The position numbers were made by a program, and so were the translations under genes. The notes below the pieces were generated by a model. That model searched no databases and was not told the origin of the DNA. It saw only the letters and a program-made list of their open reading frames with translations. 64,000 bases of DNA, taken from contig JANQPN010000009.1 in the NCBI GenBank assembly GCA_028289455.1, forward strand, positions 1 through 64,000, given 5' to 3'. This document shows positions 36,978 through 48,044 of this stretch, piece by piece (position 1 is the stretch's first letter; every line of letters starts with the position of its first letter). Origin of the DNA: Wenzhouxiangellaceae bacterium (GTDB lineage Bacteria; Pseudomonadota; Gammaproteobacteria; Xanthomonadales; Wenzhouxiangellaceae).

Positions 36978-39900
36978 CTATTCGGACTCGAAACCATCCA
37001 CAAACAGACCGACGGCATCGGTATCGGTACTGCTGTTGTTACTGAAGACAGGATCAGGCAACCCGGGCGGTGAGGCCACAGTGGCGGAATTGCTGACAAA
37101 ACCACCTTCAGGCTCGTTTACCGTAACCGTTAGAGTATATGTCACAGAACCACCGGCCGGGATGGTCACTGAATCATTGATATCACCATTGCCGGACGCT
37201 GAGCAGGCCGCGCCAGGAGCAGGATTACAGACCCAGCTGGCATTGATCAGGTTGGCAGGAATAGCATCCGTTACCGTGGCACCAACAGCGGCGCTGGGAC
37301 CGGCATTACTGACCACAATGGTGTAGGTAAAGGTCTGATTCTCATCCAGCCCGCCAAAACCATTGCCTTTGACAATACTCAAGTCAGCGGCATCGGTGGA
37401 CTGCACCGTTATACTAAAGCTCTGGGTATCGGACTGATCATCTCCGCCATTGGCCGTGCCACCGTTGTCCAAAATGCGTACGCTGACGGTTGCAACTCCA
37501 TCACTGCCTGGCTGTGGCGTAAAGCTCAAGGCGCCATCACTGGCCACCTGAGGCTGAGCGGAAAACAGCGCCGGAACACTCACCGATACCACCTCGAAAC
37601 TAACGGCCTGCCCGGTTTCATCGGCTGGCCCCGCGCTGATACCGGTTGCCCAGGGACTGATCACCTGCGGCCCGGCGTCATTATCCACCGTTTGATTGGG
37701 CCCGGCGGTAAATGACGGCTCATCATTGACTGCCGCGATAATCAGTTCCGTAGTGCTGGAAGCCCGTCCGGACAGCGGCTGATCATCGGCTGCAATTGCC
37801 AGCATATCGCTGCCGTTAAAGTCCATAGCCGGTTGATAAACTGCACCGTTAAGCGCCGCATTAACATCACCGACTGAGCCGCTGAAGCTCACCAGCGCAT
37901 CATCAGTACCATTGCCGGCGGTAAATACCAGGCCGGTAGTACCGCTGAGACTTAACAGGCCATTACTGACTTCCAGACTGATGAAGACAACCGGCGCACC
38001 CGGGTCCTGCACACTGATGCTGGTGATGATTACTGGATTGTCCTCCAGACCATTCACTGATACCGGCGCATTAATAATGGTTGCGACATTATTGATGATC
38101 ACCGTGGCGCTGGCCTGGCCCTGAACGGCATTGCCTTCATCATCCATCACGCTGGCAGTGATGGTATCGGTTTCGCTGTCACCGGCACTGCCGGCCACAA
38201 ATACGGTGAAGCTGCAGGCATAACCACTGCCTGCAATGATGGTTTGCGGCACACTACAGGTACCCTGGCCATTCAGATCACCATGAATGTCGTCAACCAA
38301 TGAATTCAGCGTTACATCTTCATCACCGGTATTTTCAACCACTGTACTGAAGGTGACATTTCCGCCCGGCTCATTGACATTATCGGGAGAGGCTGACTTG
38401 CTGACCATGATTGCCGGAAGTACATCGTTGATGCTGACCGTGGCGCTGTCCTGACCCTGGACATTGTTGCCGTCATCATCGGACGCACCGGCGGTAATGG
38501 TATCGGTTTCGCTGTCACCGGCATTGCCGATGACCGTTGCGATGAAGCTGCAGCTGTAGCTACCGCCCACCACGATGGTTTGAGGAACACTGCAGGTTCC
38601 CTGGCCATTCAGATCGCCATGAATGTCATCCACCAGCGTATTTAGCGTGACTGCCTCTTCGCCGGTATTTTGTACCTGAACGTTAAAGGTGACGTCGCCA
38701 CCCGGTTCGTTCACGTTGTCCGGTGTTGCGGATTTGATAACCGAAATCGCCGGAATGACATCGTTAATTATTACGGTGGCGCTGGCCTGACCCTGAATAT
38801 TATTGCCTTCGTCATCGGCAACGGTTGCCGTGATCGTATCGGTCTCACTGTCGCCGGCGTTGCCGTTGACCATGACGGTAAAACTGCAGCTGTATCCACT
38901 ACCTGCAATCAGGGTCTGCGGCACACTGCAGGTCCCCTGCCCATTCAAATCACCGTGAATGTCATCCACCAGGGAATTTAGAGTGACATCTTCATCGCCG
39001 GTATTTTGTACCTGCACACTGAAAGTCACATCACCGCCCGGCTCGTCCACATTATCCGGCGAAGCTGATTTGCTCACCGTAATTTCCGGCTGTACATCGT
39101 TGATACTGACCGTTGCACTATCCTGACCCTGGACATCGTTGCCGTCATCATCCGATGCGCCTGCGGTAATGGTATCGGTTTCACTGTCACCGGCATTGCC
39201 GCTGACCGTGGCGATGAAACTGCAGCTGTAGCTGCCGCCGACCACAATGGTTTGCGGAACACTGCAGGTGCCCTGACCGTTCAGGTCACCATGAATATCA
39301 TCCACCAGCGAATTCAGGGTTACCACCTCATCGCCGGTGTTCTGCACCTGCGCATTGAAGGTTACGTCGCCACCCGGCTCGTTGACGTTGTCTGGTGATG
39401 CTGATTTGATCACCGCTATCGCCGGAATCACATCATTAATCGTTACCGTAGCACTGGCCTGGCCCTGCTGATTATTGCCGTCATCATCACTGACAGTGGC
39501 TGTGATGGTATCGGTCTCACTGTCACCGGCATCGCCGCTGACCATAGCGGTGAAGCTGCAACTGTAACTGCCTGCAGCCACAATGGTTTGTGGAACACTA
39601 CAGGTGCCCTGACCGTTCAGGTCACCATGAATATCGTCCACCAGTGAGTTCAGCGTAACGGTTTCAGCGCCTGTATTTTGCACCTGCGTACTGAAGGTCA
39701 CATCACCACTCGGTTCATCCACGTTATCGGGGGATGCAGATTTACCCACCACAATTTCAGGCAGCACATCATTAATGGTAACCGTGGCACTGGCCTGGCC
39801 CTGGACGTTGTTGCCGTCGTCATCGGCCACCGTTGCGGTGATGGTGTCGGTTTCATTGTCACCGGCGTTACCGGTTACTGTTACTGTGAAACTGCAATTG

Positions 39901-42900
39901 TAACTGCCACTTTCATTGATGGTTTGCGGAACGCTGCAGGCGCCCTGACCGTTCAGGTCACCATGGATATCATCCACCAGTGAATTCAGCGTGACGCTCT
40001 CAACCCCGATATTTTGAACCTGAACACTGAAGGTGACATCTCCGCCCGGCTCGTCCACGTTATCCGGGGATGCGGATTTGCTGACGGTAATCTGTGGCAG
40101 AACATCGTTAATGTTGACCGTGACGCTGGCCTGTCCCTGGGCATCGTTGCCTTCATCATCTGACACTGAAGCAGTGATGGTATCGGTTTCACTGTCACCG
40201 GCATTGCCGCTTACCGTGGCTGTGAAACTGCAACTGTAACTGCCGCCGGCTGTGATGTTCTGCGGGACGCTGCAGGTTCCCTGACCATTCAGGTCGCCAT
40301 GGATATCATCCACCAGCGAATTCAGAGTGACAGACTCATCACCGGTATTTTGTACCACCGCACCAAAGCTAACTTCACCACCCGGCTCGTCCACGTTATC
40401 CGGAGATGCGGATTTGCTGACGGTAATCTGTGGCAGAACATCGTTAATGTTGACCGTCGCACTGGCCTGTCCCTGGACATTGTTGCCGTCATCATCTGAC
40501 ACTGAAGCGGTGATAGTATCGGTTTCACTGTCGCCGGCATTGCCGCTAACCGTAGCGATGAAGCTACAGCTGTAGCTGCCGCCTGAAATAATGCTCTGCG
40601 GAACGCTACAGGTTCCCTGGCCATTCAAGTCACCGTGAATGTCATCCACCAGAGAATCCAGCGTCACAGCCTCATCACCGGTATTTTGCACCTGCACGCT
40701 GAAGGTGACATCACCACCCGGTTCATCCACATTGTCCGGCGATGCTGATTTGACCAGCGTAATTTCCGGCAGGACATCACTGATATTGACTGTTGCACTG
40801 TCCTGTCCCTGGACATTGTTCCCATCATCATCTGATACAGAGGCAGTTATGGTATCGGTTTCACTGTCACCGGCATTGCCGGTCACTGTGGCCACAAAAC
40901 TGCAGCTGTAACTGCCACCCGTAATAATGGTCTGCGGTACGCTGCAATCACCCTGGCCATTCAAGTTACCGTGGATATCATCCACCAGAGAATCCAGCGT
41001 GACATTTTCATCACCGGTATTTTGTATCTGCACACTGAATGTCACATCTCCACCCGGCTCGTCCACATTGTCCGGCGATGCAGATTTAGTCACTGTAATT
41101 TCAGGTATCACGTCAGCAATGGCGATGTCGTCGGAATCATTGGCGGTAAATGGTGTGCCGGACTGATCACCCTGCGCCGTGGTTACACTGGTAATGATAT
41201 CCCCGGCATTACCAGTCACTGAGGTGCTGAAACTGCAGCTGTAACTGCCGCTGACGGCGATGGTCTGTGGAACACTGCAGCTGCCCTGGCCGTTCAGATC
41301 ACCGGCCAGATTATGGGTCAGCCCGGTCAAATCTACGGCATTGCCTCCGTTGTTATTCACTGTGATATCAATGTTGACACTGCCACCGGGTTCATCGATA
41401 GTCGCCGGAACTGTCTGTTCAAGGCTGACGTCTACAAAGCCACCCAGGCATGAGGGAATGGTGAAGCTGCAAACCCGGGTATCCCACTGGAAATTGCCGG
41501 TGGTCTCGACATATTCATTGGTGTGCCAGAAAGTACAGCTGTCCACCGGGTCGACACTGGTGCTGGCGTAGTCGGCCCAGCGATTGGCTCCTTCGTGTGT
41601 ACCGGTACCATCCACACAAACCGATTCCGCCTGTACTCCGCCGGGCGCATCCACTCCGCGTTCATGCACAGTAAAGTAGATCGAAGGGAAGGATGTGGCA
41701 CTGGAACGCACGTAACCGATACCGATATTACCAGCCGAATCCACCGAGGCCGAGCCCACCCACCGGTTCAGGCCATCGGCAAAATCCACCACGCCCAGCA
41801 GATCGCCACCATCACCTATGGCAATCGCATCGGTGACCGGATCAATCTCAAACCCGGCCCACATTACCCCTGCACGGTCACCCCCGACATCCACGTTATT
41901 TGTGACTGCCGAGCGCAGCAGGCCTTCGGCAGGGAAATAACGGTTATTGAACCGGTACATAGTAAAAGCCGCCAGCGGATCAAGCCGCTGAGCCGAAGGT
42001 TGGAAAATACAGTCGCGGCTGAAACCGCATAAATTGATATCAAACGGTGGCGTGGCAATGCTTGGTAATGCCGTTAAGGTTGAATTTGTGGGAGTGGCAA
42101 AATCTACACAGGCTTCCCAGAACTGATAACGGTCGGTACCACCAAAAGCTGCGCCATCGGTAGCATGCACCAGATAATTACAGGTGCCGGCCGGCGGCAG
42201 ATCCGGACCTTCCAGATTGGCAGCCTGGACGCCGAATTCCAAAGTGGTTGGACTGAACTGGACACCGCTGCCGGTACCTGCCAGCAGGGCCGACCTTTCA
42301 AAAACCGTCAGATTAACGCCCTGAAAAGTGGTACCGATAAATTCATGGGTGGTCATGTAATAACCGTCCGGCCACAGACCAATCTTCGGATAGTCGTTGA
42401 ATGCCCCGGGACTGACCAGGAAATCATACAAAGTATAAGGCCCGGCAGGGTCTTCTCCATCGGAAATGGCGATACATTGATGGCCGTCGGGAACAGCCGT
42501 ACCGGTGAATTGGGAAAACAGCCAGCGACCGGCGATATGATCGTAAAGCACGATCGGATCACCGGCATTCTGGGTTTCACACACCCCGCCGAACCCTGCC
42601 CAGAAAATGTTACCCACAAACGGTCCGCTGGCAACCGCGCCGGTTGCCTTGTCAAAAAATACCCAGCCCACGTTCACGTACTGCACATAGTGAGTCAGGC
42701 CGACGTCACCATTGGTATCCGGCGGCGTTATTCGGCCGCCAATCAGATTGGCATTATCATCACTGGAATAACCGGCAAGGCTTAATGACACTGCCGGTGC
42801 GTTGGCCATCAGCGGAAATTCGCGCAACTGGGTTCCGCTGTTGTCCTGATTTTCCGGCCTGGCAGCGGTTTCGGCCAGTTCCGGCGGAATTCTCAGCGGG

Positions 42901-43115
42901 TTGATCGGCGCATCGCGCAGCTGCGGTGCCGGCGGCGTGGCCAGCTGTATTTGTACCAGTTCCTCAATCTTGGGTGCACGACCCTGCCGAATCAGCGGCA
43001 CTGGTTTGATCAGTGTTGCGGCTTCGCCGGCTGCCGTCGGTTGCTGAGCCGCAACCGGGCCGGATATCCAAGCCATTATCGCCCCCACTACCAAAAACAG
43101 TGCCGCTCTGGCCAT
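36978..43115 (-). CDS. Giant exported repeat protein with GFE-type C-terminus
   Basis: A 2045-residue protein with a signal peptide (about 1-24). Residues about 95-560 form a beta-propeller-like region (ITPPDTNGDVGLTHYVQYVN, FNDYPKIGLWPDGYYMTTHE). One divergent and nine near-identical 112-residue domains follow, each with two cysteines (CSVPQ and YSCSF) likely to form a disulfide, and acidic SDDDGN loops that could bind calcium. Then come a cadherin-like domain, one NDEPSF domain shared with the neighbouring cadherin-like protein, and a DUF11 domain. The chain ends in LFVDGFESE. This GFE ending is common on secreted proteins of Lysobacterales-like bacteria. The ATG at 43115 has AAGGAG eight bases upstream; the GTG at 43121 is too close to it. 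Confidence 0.88.
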   Translation of the reverse strand: MARAALFLVVGAIMAWISGPVAAQQPTAAGEAATLIKPVPLIRQGRAPKIEELVQIQLATPPAPQLRDAPINPLRIPPELAETAARPENQDNSGTQLREFPLMANAPAVSLSLAGYSSDDNANLIGGRITPPDTNGDVGLTHYVQYVNVGWVFFDKATGAVASGPFVGNIFWAGFGGVCETQNAGDPIVLYDHIAGRWLFSQFTGTAVPDGHQCIAISDGEDPAGPYTLYDFLVSPGAFNDYPKIGLWPDGYYMTTHEFIGTTFQGVNLTVFERSALLAGTGSGVQFSPTTLEFGVQAANLEGPDLPPAGTCNYLVHATDGAAFGGTDRYQFWEACVDFATPTNSTLTALPSIATPPFDINLCGFSRDCIFQPSAQRLDPLAAFTMYRFNNRYFPAEGLLRSAVTNNVDVGGDRAGVMWAGFEIDPVTDAIAIGDGGDLLGVVDFADGLNRWVGSASVDSAGNIGIGYVRSSATSFPSIYFTVHERGVDAPGGVQAESVCVDGTGTHEGANRWADYASTSVDPVDSCTFWHTNEYVETTGNFQWDTRVCSFTIPSCLGGFVDVSLEQTVPATIDEPGGSVNIDITVNNNGGNAVDLTGLTHNLAGDLNGQGSCSVPQTIAVSGSYSCSFSTSVTGNAGDIITSVTTAQGDQSGTPFTANDSDDIAIADVIPEITVTKSASPDNVDEPGGDVTFSVQIQNTGDENVTLDSLVDDIHGNLNGQGDCSVPQTIITGGSYSCSFVATVTGNAGDSETDTITASVSDDDGNNVQGQDSATVNISDVLPEITLVKSASPDNVDEPGGDVTFSVQVQNTGDEAVTLDSLVDDIHGDLNGQGTCSVPQSIISGGSYSCSFIATVSGNAGDSETDTITASVSDDDGNNVQGQASATVNINDVLPQITVSKSASPDNVDEPGGEVSFGAVVQNTGDESVTLNSLVDDIHGDLNGQGTCSVPQNITAGGSYSCSFTATVSGNAGDSETDTITASVSDDEGNDAQGQASVTVNINDVLPQITVSKSASPDNVDEPGGDVTFSVQVQNIGVESVTLNSLVDDIHGDLNGQGACSVPQTINESGSYNCSFTVTVTGNAGDNETDTITATVADDDGNNVQGQASATVTINDVLPEIVVGKSASPDNVDEPSGDVTFSTQVQNTGAETVTLNSLVDDIHGDLNGQGTCSVPQTIVAAGSYSCSFTAMVSGDAGDSETDTITATVSDDDGNNQQGQASATVTINDVIPAIAVIKSASPDNVNEPGGDVTFNAQVQNTGDEVVTLNSLVDDIHGDLNGQGTCSVPQTIVVGGSYSCSFIATVSGNAGDSETDTITAGASDDDGNDVQGQDSATVSINDVQPEITVSKSASPDNVDEPGGDVTFSVQVQNTGDEDVTLNSLVDDIHGDLNGQGTCSVPQTLIAGSGYSCSFTVMVNGNAGDSETDTITATVADDEGNNIQGQASATVIINDVIPAISVIKSATPDNVNEPGGDVTFNVQVQNTGEEAVTLNTLVDDIHGDLNGQGTCSVPQTIVVGGSYSCSFIATVIGNAGDSETDTITAGASDDDGNNVQGQDSATVSINDVLPAIMVSKSASPDNVNEPGGNVTFSTVVENTGDEDVTLNSLVDDIHGDLNGQGTCSVPQTIIAGSGYACSFTVFVAGSAGDSETDTITASVMDDEGNAVQGQASATVIINNVATIINAPVSVNGLEDNPVIITSISVQDPGAPVVFISLEVSNGLLSLSGTTGLVFTAGNGTDDALVSFSGSVGDVNAALNGAVYQPAMDFNGSDMLAIAADDQPLSGRASSTTELIIAAVNDEPSFTAGPNQTVDNDAGPQVISPWATGISAGPADETGQAVSFEVVSVSVPALFSAQPQVASDGALSFTPQPGSDGVATVSVRILDNGGTANGGDDQSDTQSFSITVQSTDAADLSIVKGNGFGGLDENQTFTYTIVVSNAGPSAAVGATVTDAIPANLINASWVCNPAPGAACSASGNGDINDSVTIPAGGSVTYTLTVTVNEPEGGFVSNSATVASPPGLPDPVFSNNSSTDTDAVGLFVDGFESE
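38086..41114. repeat. Nine tandem 336-bp repeats inside the giant secreted protein gene
   Basis: Each unit encodes KSASPDNVDEPGG through QGQASATVNIND (112 residues). Long stretches are nearly identical between units at the DNA level, for example the bases coding DDIHGDLNGQGTCSVPQ. A tenth, more diverged unit precedes them. Such identity suggests recent duplication or gene conversion, and the copy number may vary between strains. Confidence 0.93.
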
Positions 43116-43179
43116 ACGCACAACTCCTTATATTGCTGGTCCTCTGATTGAGCGCGTATTACATCGTCAGGTAATTCGC

Positions 43180-44163
<984 letters not shown>

Positions 44164-44281
44164 TTACTCCGTAATCTGAAGGCCCGAACGGTATTGAAAT
44201 AAGCCGGGCGCTGTAAAAGCATTTGAACGGTCTGTTATTCTACCGGAATGCATTCAATCCGTTTACCCCTGGGAGCGCTTT

Positions 44282-45985
44282 ATGTGCCAATTCCGTCTGC
44301 TTTTGCCTGCTTTTCTGCTGCTGATCACTGCACCACTGATGGCGGCTGACCGCGTCACCGGCGAGCTGTTCGCCACGCGTTCTGAAGTTATCGCGCCACA
44401 TGGCATGGCCGCCACCAGCCAGCCACTGGCCACTCAAATTGCCATTGATATTCTTAAACAGGGGGGCAACGCCATTGATGCAGCAATTGCCGCCAATGCG
44501 GCGTTGGGCCTGATGGAACCGACCGGCTGCGGTATGGGTGGTGATTTGTTCGCGATTATCTGGGATGCAGAAAGCGAACAGCTTTACGGTTACAACGGCA
44601 GTGGCAGATCACCCAAATCACTGACACTGGACTGGTTTACTGAAAACGGCTACACCGATATCCCGGCACACGGACCATTACCGGTCTCGGTACCTGGCGC
44701 GGTGGATGGCTGGTTTGCCCTGCATCAGCGTTTTGGCGAACTGGGGATGGATAAAATCCTGCAACCGACCATTGATTATGCAGAAAACGGTTTCCCGTTA
44801 AGCGAACTTATCGCCTGGTACTGGCAGCGGTCTACTCCGATACTGTCAAAATTTCCCGGCTTTACCGAACAGTTTACCGATAACGGCCGCCCGCCCGAAG
44901 AAGGCGAGCTGTGGAAAAATCCCAATCTGGCTAATACCCTGAAAACCCTGGCCACAGAAGGCCGCGATGCTTTTTACAAAGGTGATATAGCGCGCACCAT
45001 CGGTGACTTTATGCAGGCCAACGGTGGCTTTCTAAGCTATCAGGACATGGCTGATCACCAGGGAAACTGGGTGGAGCCTCAATCAGTAAATTACCGAGGC
45101 TATGATGTCTGGGAACTGCCACCCAATGGGCAGGGCATTGCGGCTCTACAGATACTGAATATTCTGGAGGGTTTTGATCTGGGCCAGTACTCGGTTACCA
45201 GTCCGGAATACGTACATTTATTCCTGGAGGCCAAGAAACTGGCTTTTGAAGACCGCGGCAAGTTCTACGCGGACCCGGATTTTGCTGATATCCCGCTCGA
45301 GTGGTTATTGTCCAAAGACTATGCTGCCCAGCGCCGTGCATTGATCAATCCCGATCAGGCTTTGCGCAGCATCCCTGCCGGCGATGCCCCGGAACATGGC
45401 GATACCATTTATCTGACCACTGCCGACAAACACGGCAACATGGTGTCTCTTATCCAATCCAACTATCGCGGCATGGGTTCAGGCATGGCCCCGCCGGGCC
45501 TGGGTTTTATTCTGCAGGACCGCGGCGAAATGTTTGTGCTTAAGCCGGGTCACGCGAATACTTTTGAGCCTGGAAAGCGGCCGTTCCACACCATTATCCC
45601 GGCATTCATCACCAAAGACGGCAAGCCGTGGGTCAGCTTCGGTTTGATGGGCGGTGGTATGCAGCCCCAGGGACATGCCCAGATTGTGATCAATATGATC
45701 GATTTCGGGATGAACCTGCAGGAAGCCGGTGATGCACCGCGCATTCATCACAGCGGCTCCACCCAGCCGACCGGCCAGAATACTCCGATGACTGACGGTG
45801 GAGTGGTCAACCTGGAATCGGGTTTTGATTATTCCGTGATCCGTGCACTCAACGGCAAGGGCCACCGCGTTGCACCGGCACGCGGGGTATATGGTGGTTA
45901 TCAGGCCATTTTGCGCGACCCGGACAGCGGTGTTTACTACGGCGCATCAGAATCGCGCAAAGATGGACAGGCAGCCGGCTATTAG
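44282..45985 (+). CDS. ggt: Gamma-glutamyltranspeptidase
   Basis: A 567-residue Ntn-hydrolase with a signal peptide (about 1-22, ending LMAAD), so it is periplasmic or secreted. The large subunit starts with MAATSQPLATQIAIDILKQGGNAIDAAIA. The small subunit begins at the autoprocessing Thr in EHGDTIYLTTADKHGNMVSL, and later has GSGMAPPGLGF and HTIIPAF. It transfers or hydrolyses gamma-glutamyl groups, for example of glutathione. GGGAG precedes the ATG. The stop overlaps the end of the convergent ribokinase gene by 4 bases. Confidence 0.93.
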   Translation: MCQFRLLLPAFLLLITAPLMAADRVTGELFATRSEVIAPHGMAATSQPLATQIAIDILKQGGNAIDAAIAANAALGLMEPTGCGMGGDLFAIIWDAESEQLYGYNGSGRSPKSLTLDWFTENGYTDIPAHGPLPVSVPGAVDGWFALHQRFGELGMDKILQPTIDYAENGFPLSELIAWYWQRSTPILSKFPGFTEQFTDNGRPPEEGELWKNPNLANTLKTLATEGRDAFYKGDIARTIGDFMQANGGFLSYQDMADHQGNWVEPQSVNYRGYDVWELPPNGQGIAALQILNILEGFDLGQYSVTSPEYVHLFLEAKKLAFEDRGKFYADPDFADIPLEWLLSKDYAAQRRALINPDQALRSIPAGDAPEHGDTIYLTTADKHGNMVSLIQSNYRGMGSGMAPPGLGFILQDRGEMFVLKPGHANTFEPGKRPFHTIIPAFITKDGKPWVSFGLMGGGMQPQGHAQIVINMIDFGMNLQEAGDAPRIHHSGSTQPTGQNTPMTDGGVVNLESGFDYSVIRALNGKGHRVAPARGVYGGYQAILRDPDSGVYYGASESRKDGQAAGY

Positions 45986-46875
45986 TCCCGGTTATTGAAT
46001 TCTGCCGGTAATGCTGATCTCGCAGGAATCGAATCGGCTGCGCCGGCGGTTTGCACACATTCAGCAGCGGCACGGCATGCCGTAGCCAGACAGTTTTCAA
46101 TGCTCTGGCCGGCAGCCAGCTCATTGACAAAATAACCGATAAACGTATCACCGGCGCCGGTGCTGTCCACCACCGACACCTCTTCTGCCGGGACACCCAC
46201 ACAGCGCTGTTGATCAAAATACACGGCACCCCGGGCTCCCAGGGTCAGCACCATCCTGGTGCCAGCAAACCGGTGCCGCAGGTTTTCAACAACAGCTTCA
46301 TCATCGGTTTGATGGCTTAACTCGGCTGCTTCGCTCTGATTCAATATCATCAGGCCTACCTTGTGTAATGGAAAGTCTTTAACAGCCGGTGTCATCGGTG
46401 CCGGATTGAATATACTGAACAAACCCTTTTCAGCAGCGCTGTGCAGCAGGTAATCCACCTGATTGGTTTCGTTCTGGCATAACACCCAGTCATCCAGTTC
46501 AGCCAGACTCAATGCTGTATCAATCATCTCTTTGCTCAATGCCTGATTGGCGCCCCCAAAAACGATGATTTCATTTTCTCCTGTACTGTCCACCTGAATA
46601 ATCGCATGGCCGGTTGGCTGGTCAACGGTTTTGATTAAAGCGGTATCCACCGAGCTTTGATCCAGCGTTTCAGCCAGCACGCCGGCATCACCACCTACCT
46701 GCCCGACATGCACAACCTGCATACCGGCGCGTGCTGCCGCCAACGACTGATTCAGGCCCTTGCCACCACAATACTGCTGATATCGCTGCGCATGGATGGT
46801 TTCACCGGGCCGTACAAACTGATCCACTGAATAAACGTGATCAATATTCAATGAGCCGAAATTGAATAATCGCAT
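45982..46875 (-). CDS. rbsK: Ribokinase (PfkB family)
   Basis: A 297-residue PfkB-family sugar kinase. The N-terminal GSLNIDHVY and CGGKGLNQSLAAARAG, and the C-terminal DSTGAGDTFIGYFVNEL with catalytic Asp, are typical of ribokinase. It phosphorylates ribose. The nucleoside hydrolase gene just upstream (12 bases away) would release that ribose, so together they recover ribose from nucleosides. Another PfkB substrate cannot be excluded. Confidence 0.88.
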   Translation of the reverse strand: MRLFNFGSLNIDHVYSVDQFVRPGETIHAQRYQQYCGGKGLNQSLAAARAGMQVVHVGQVGGDAGVLAETLDQSSVDTALIKTVDQPTGHAIIQVDSTGENEIIVFGGANQALSKEMIDTALSLAELDDWVLCQNETNQVDYLLHSAAEKGLFSIFNPAPMTPAVKDFPLHKVGLMILNQSEAAELSHQTDDEAVVENLRHRFAGTRMVLTLGARGAVYFDQQRCVGVPAEEVSVVDSTGAGDTFIGYFVNELAAGQSIENCLATACRAAAECVQTAGAADSIPARSALPAEFNNRD

Positions 46876-46887
46876 GGTATTAAATGA

Positions 46888-47877
46888 TCAGCCGGGGAAC
46901 CGGCGGCCCACGCTCTGTTCCAGCAGCGCTTTCCAGCGTGGCGCGTCTATTTCCCAGCAGACGGTAACATTCGGCGGACCCTGCTTGACCAATGGCTCCC
47001 ACATGCTCACATTCTCACCGCCTTCAGCAGCGATATTCAGCTGATCGACTACCGTCATGCCACGGGTTAATTCCCCGTGACATTCGATATCCACGTAATG
47101 GCGGCTTTGCTTAACACAGATGTCAGGATCAATGGCAATCGCCATGGCCACCGGATCAGGCAATGCCATACCGGGGTCGCCCAGCAGCTCACGGTTGATC
47201 TGGTAACCGATGCGGTTAATGTCGACTGCAAACTCGCCCAGACCCTCAACACCGGCATCTTTAATCTGCTCTATTTCGGCCTCAACCAGATTGGCTTCAC
47301 CGCGGCACAGCTCCCAGCCAACCATTTCAATCGGCAGGCCGGAATGGAAACAGATTCTGGCCGCTTCAGGATCACACCAGATATTGAATTCTGCCGCCGG
47401 GGTAATGTTACCCACGGTACAGGCAACCCCGCCCATCACTACACAGCGGCTGACATTGTTGACGATGTCCGGCTCTTTGCTGACGGCATTGGCAATATTG
47501 GTCATGGGTCCCAGCGTAACCAGAATAATCCCTGGGTTGTCCCGGATGGTTTCAATCAACGCGTCAACTGCCGGCTTGGTTTCCACCGGATGTTCAGGTA
47601 CCGGATAATGCATGTTCCCCATTCCGTCATCACCGTGAAAAAACTCGGCACGGGCAGGTGTCCGCTGCAGCGGGCGATCGGCGCCTTCATACACCGGTAT
47701 CGTCTGGCCGCACAGCTGGACGGTATAACGTGCATTGATACTGGCCTGCTGCAATGACACATTGCCCGCCACAATGGTAATACCCAGCACTTCGATATCC
47801 GGATTGACCAGCGCCATTATCAAAGCCACAGCATCGTCGGAAGCCGTGTCGGTATCAATTATCATTTTTCTGGGCAA
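46888..47877 (-). CDS. Inosine-uridine-type nucleoside hydrolase
   Basis: A 329-residue enzyme with the metal-binding N-terminal motif IIDTDTASDDAVALIMAL (DTDxxxDD). Other segments are VYEGADRPLQR, the VTLGPMTNIA loop, AEFNIWCDPEAARI and a C-terminal Asp/His region. It cleaves the N-glycosidic bond of nucleosides to base and ribose. A TTG start at 47877, with GGAG six bases upstream, gives the usual MPRKMIIDTD N-terminus; the ATG four codons later is the alternative. It is in an operon with ribokinase. Confidence 0.9.
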   Translation of the reverse strand: MPRKMIIDTDTASDDAVALIMALVNPDIEVLGITIVAGNVSLQQASINARYTVQLCGQTIPVYEGADRPLQRTPARAEFFHGDDGMGNMHYPVPEHPVETKPAVDALIETIRDNPGIILVTLGPMTNIANAVSKEPDIVNNVSRCVVMGGVACTVGNITPAAEFNIWCDPEAARICFHSGLPIEMVGWELCRGEANLVEAEIEQIKDAGVEGLGEFAVDINRIGYQINRELLGDPGMALPDPVAMAIAIDPDICVKQSRHYVDIECHGELTRGMTVVDQLNIAAEGGENVSMWEPLVKQGPPNVTVCWEIDAPRWKALLEQSVGRRFPG

Positions 47878-48044
47878 GATCGTCTCCGTAAATGCACTGG
47901 CAGATAGTTTGGCTGGTCTCAGTTTAATGACCTTTTAGAATGGCTGCATCCGGTACTGCACAAGCCACTGCTCACCTCAGACGACCACACATCAAATACA
48001 CCTTTTCGATTACACTAATCCAAACAGCAACGTGTTTATTGTTC

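Noticed and set aside
38086..41114. Regular repeats that might suggest a CRISPR array
   Set aside because: The period is 336 bp with no short spacers, and the repeats are translated as protein domains.
47940..48044. Longer N-terminus of the response regulator
   Set aside because: The extra 35 residues do not resemble a receiver domain and have no good ribosome-binding site; the start at 48045 fits the family.
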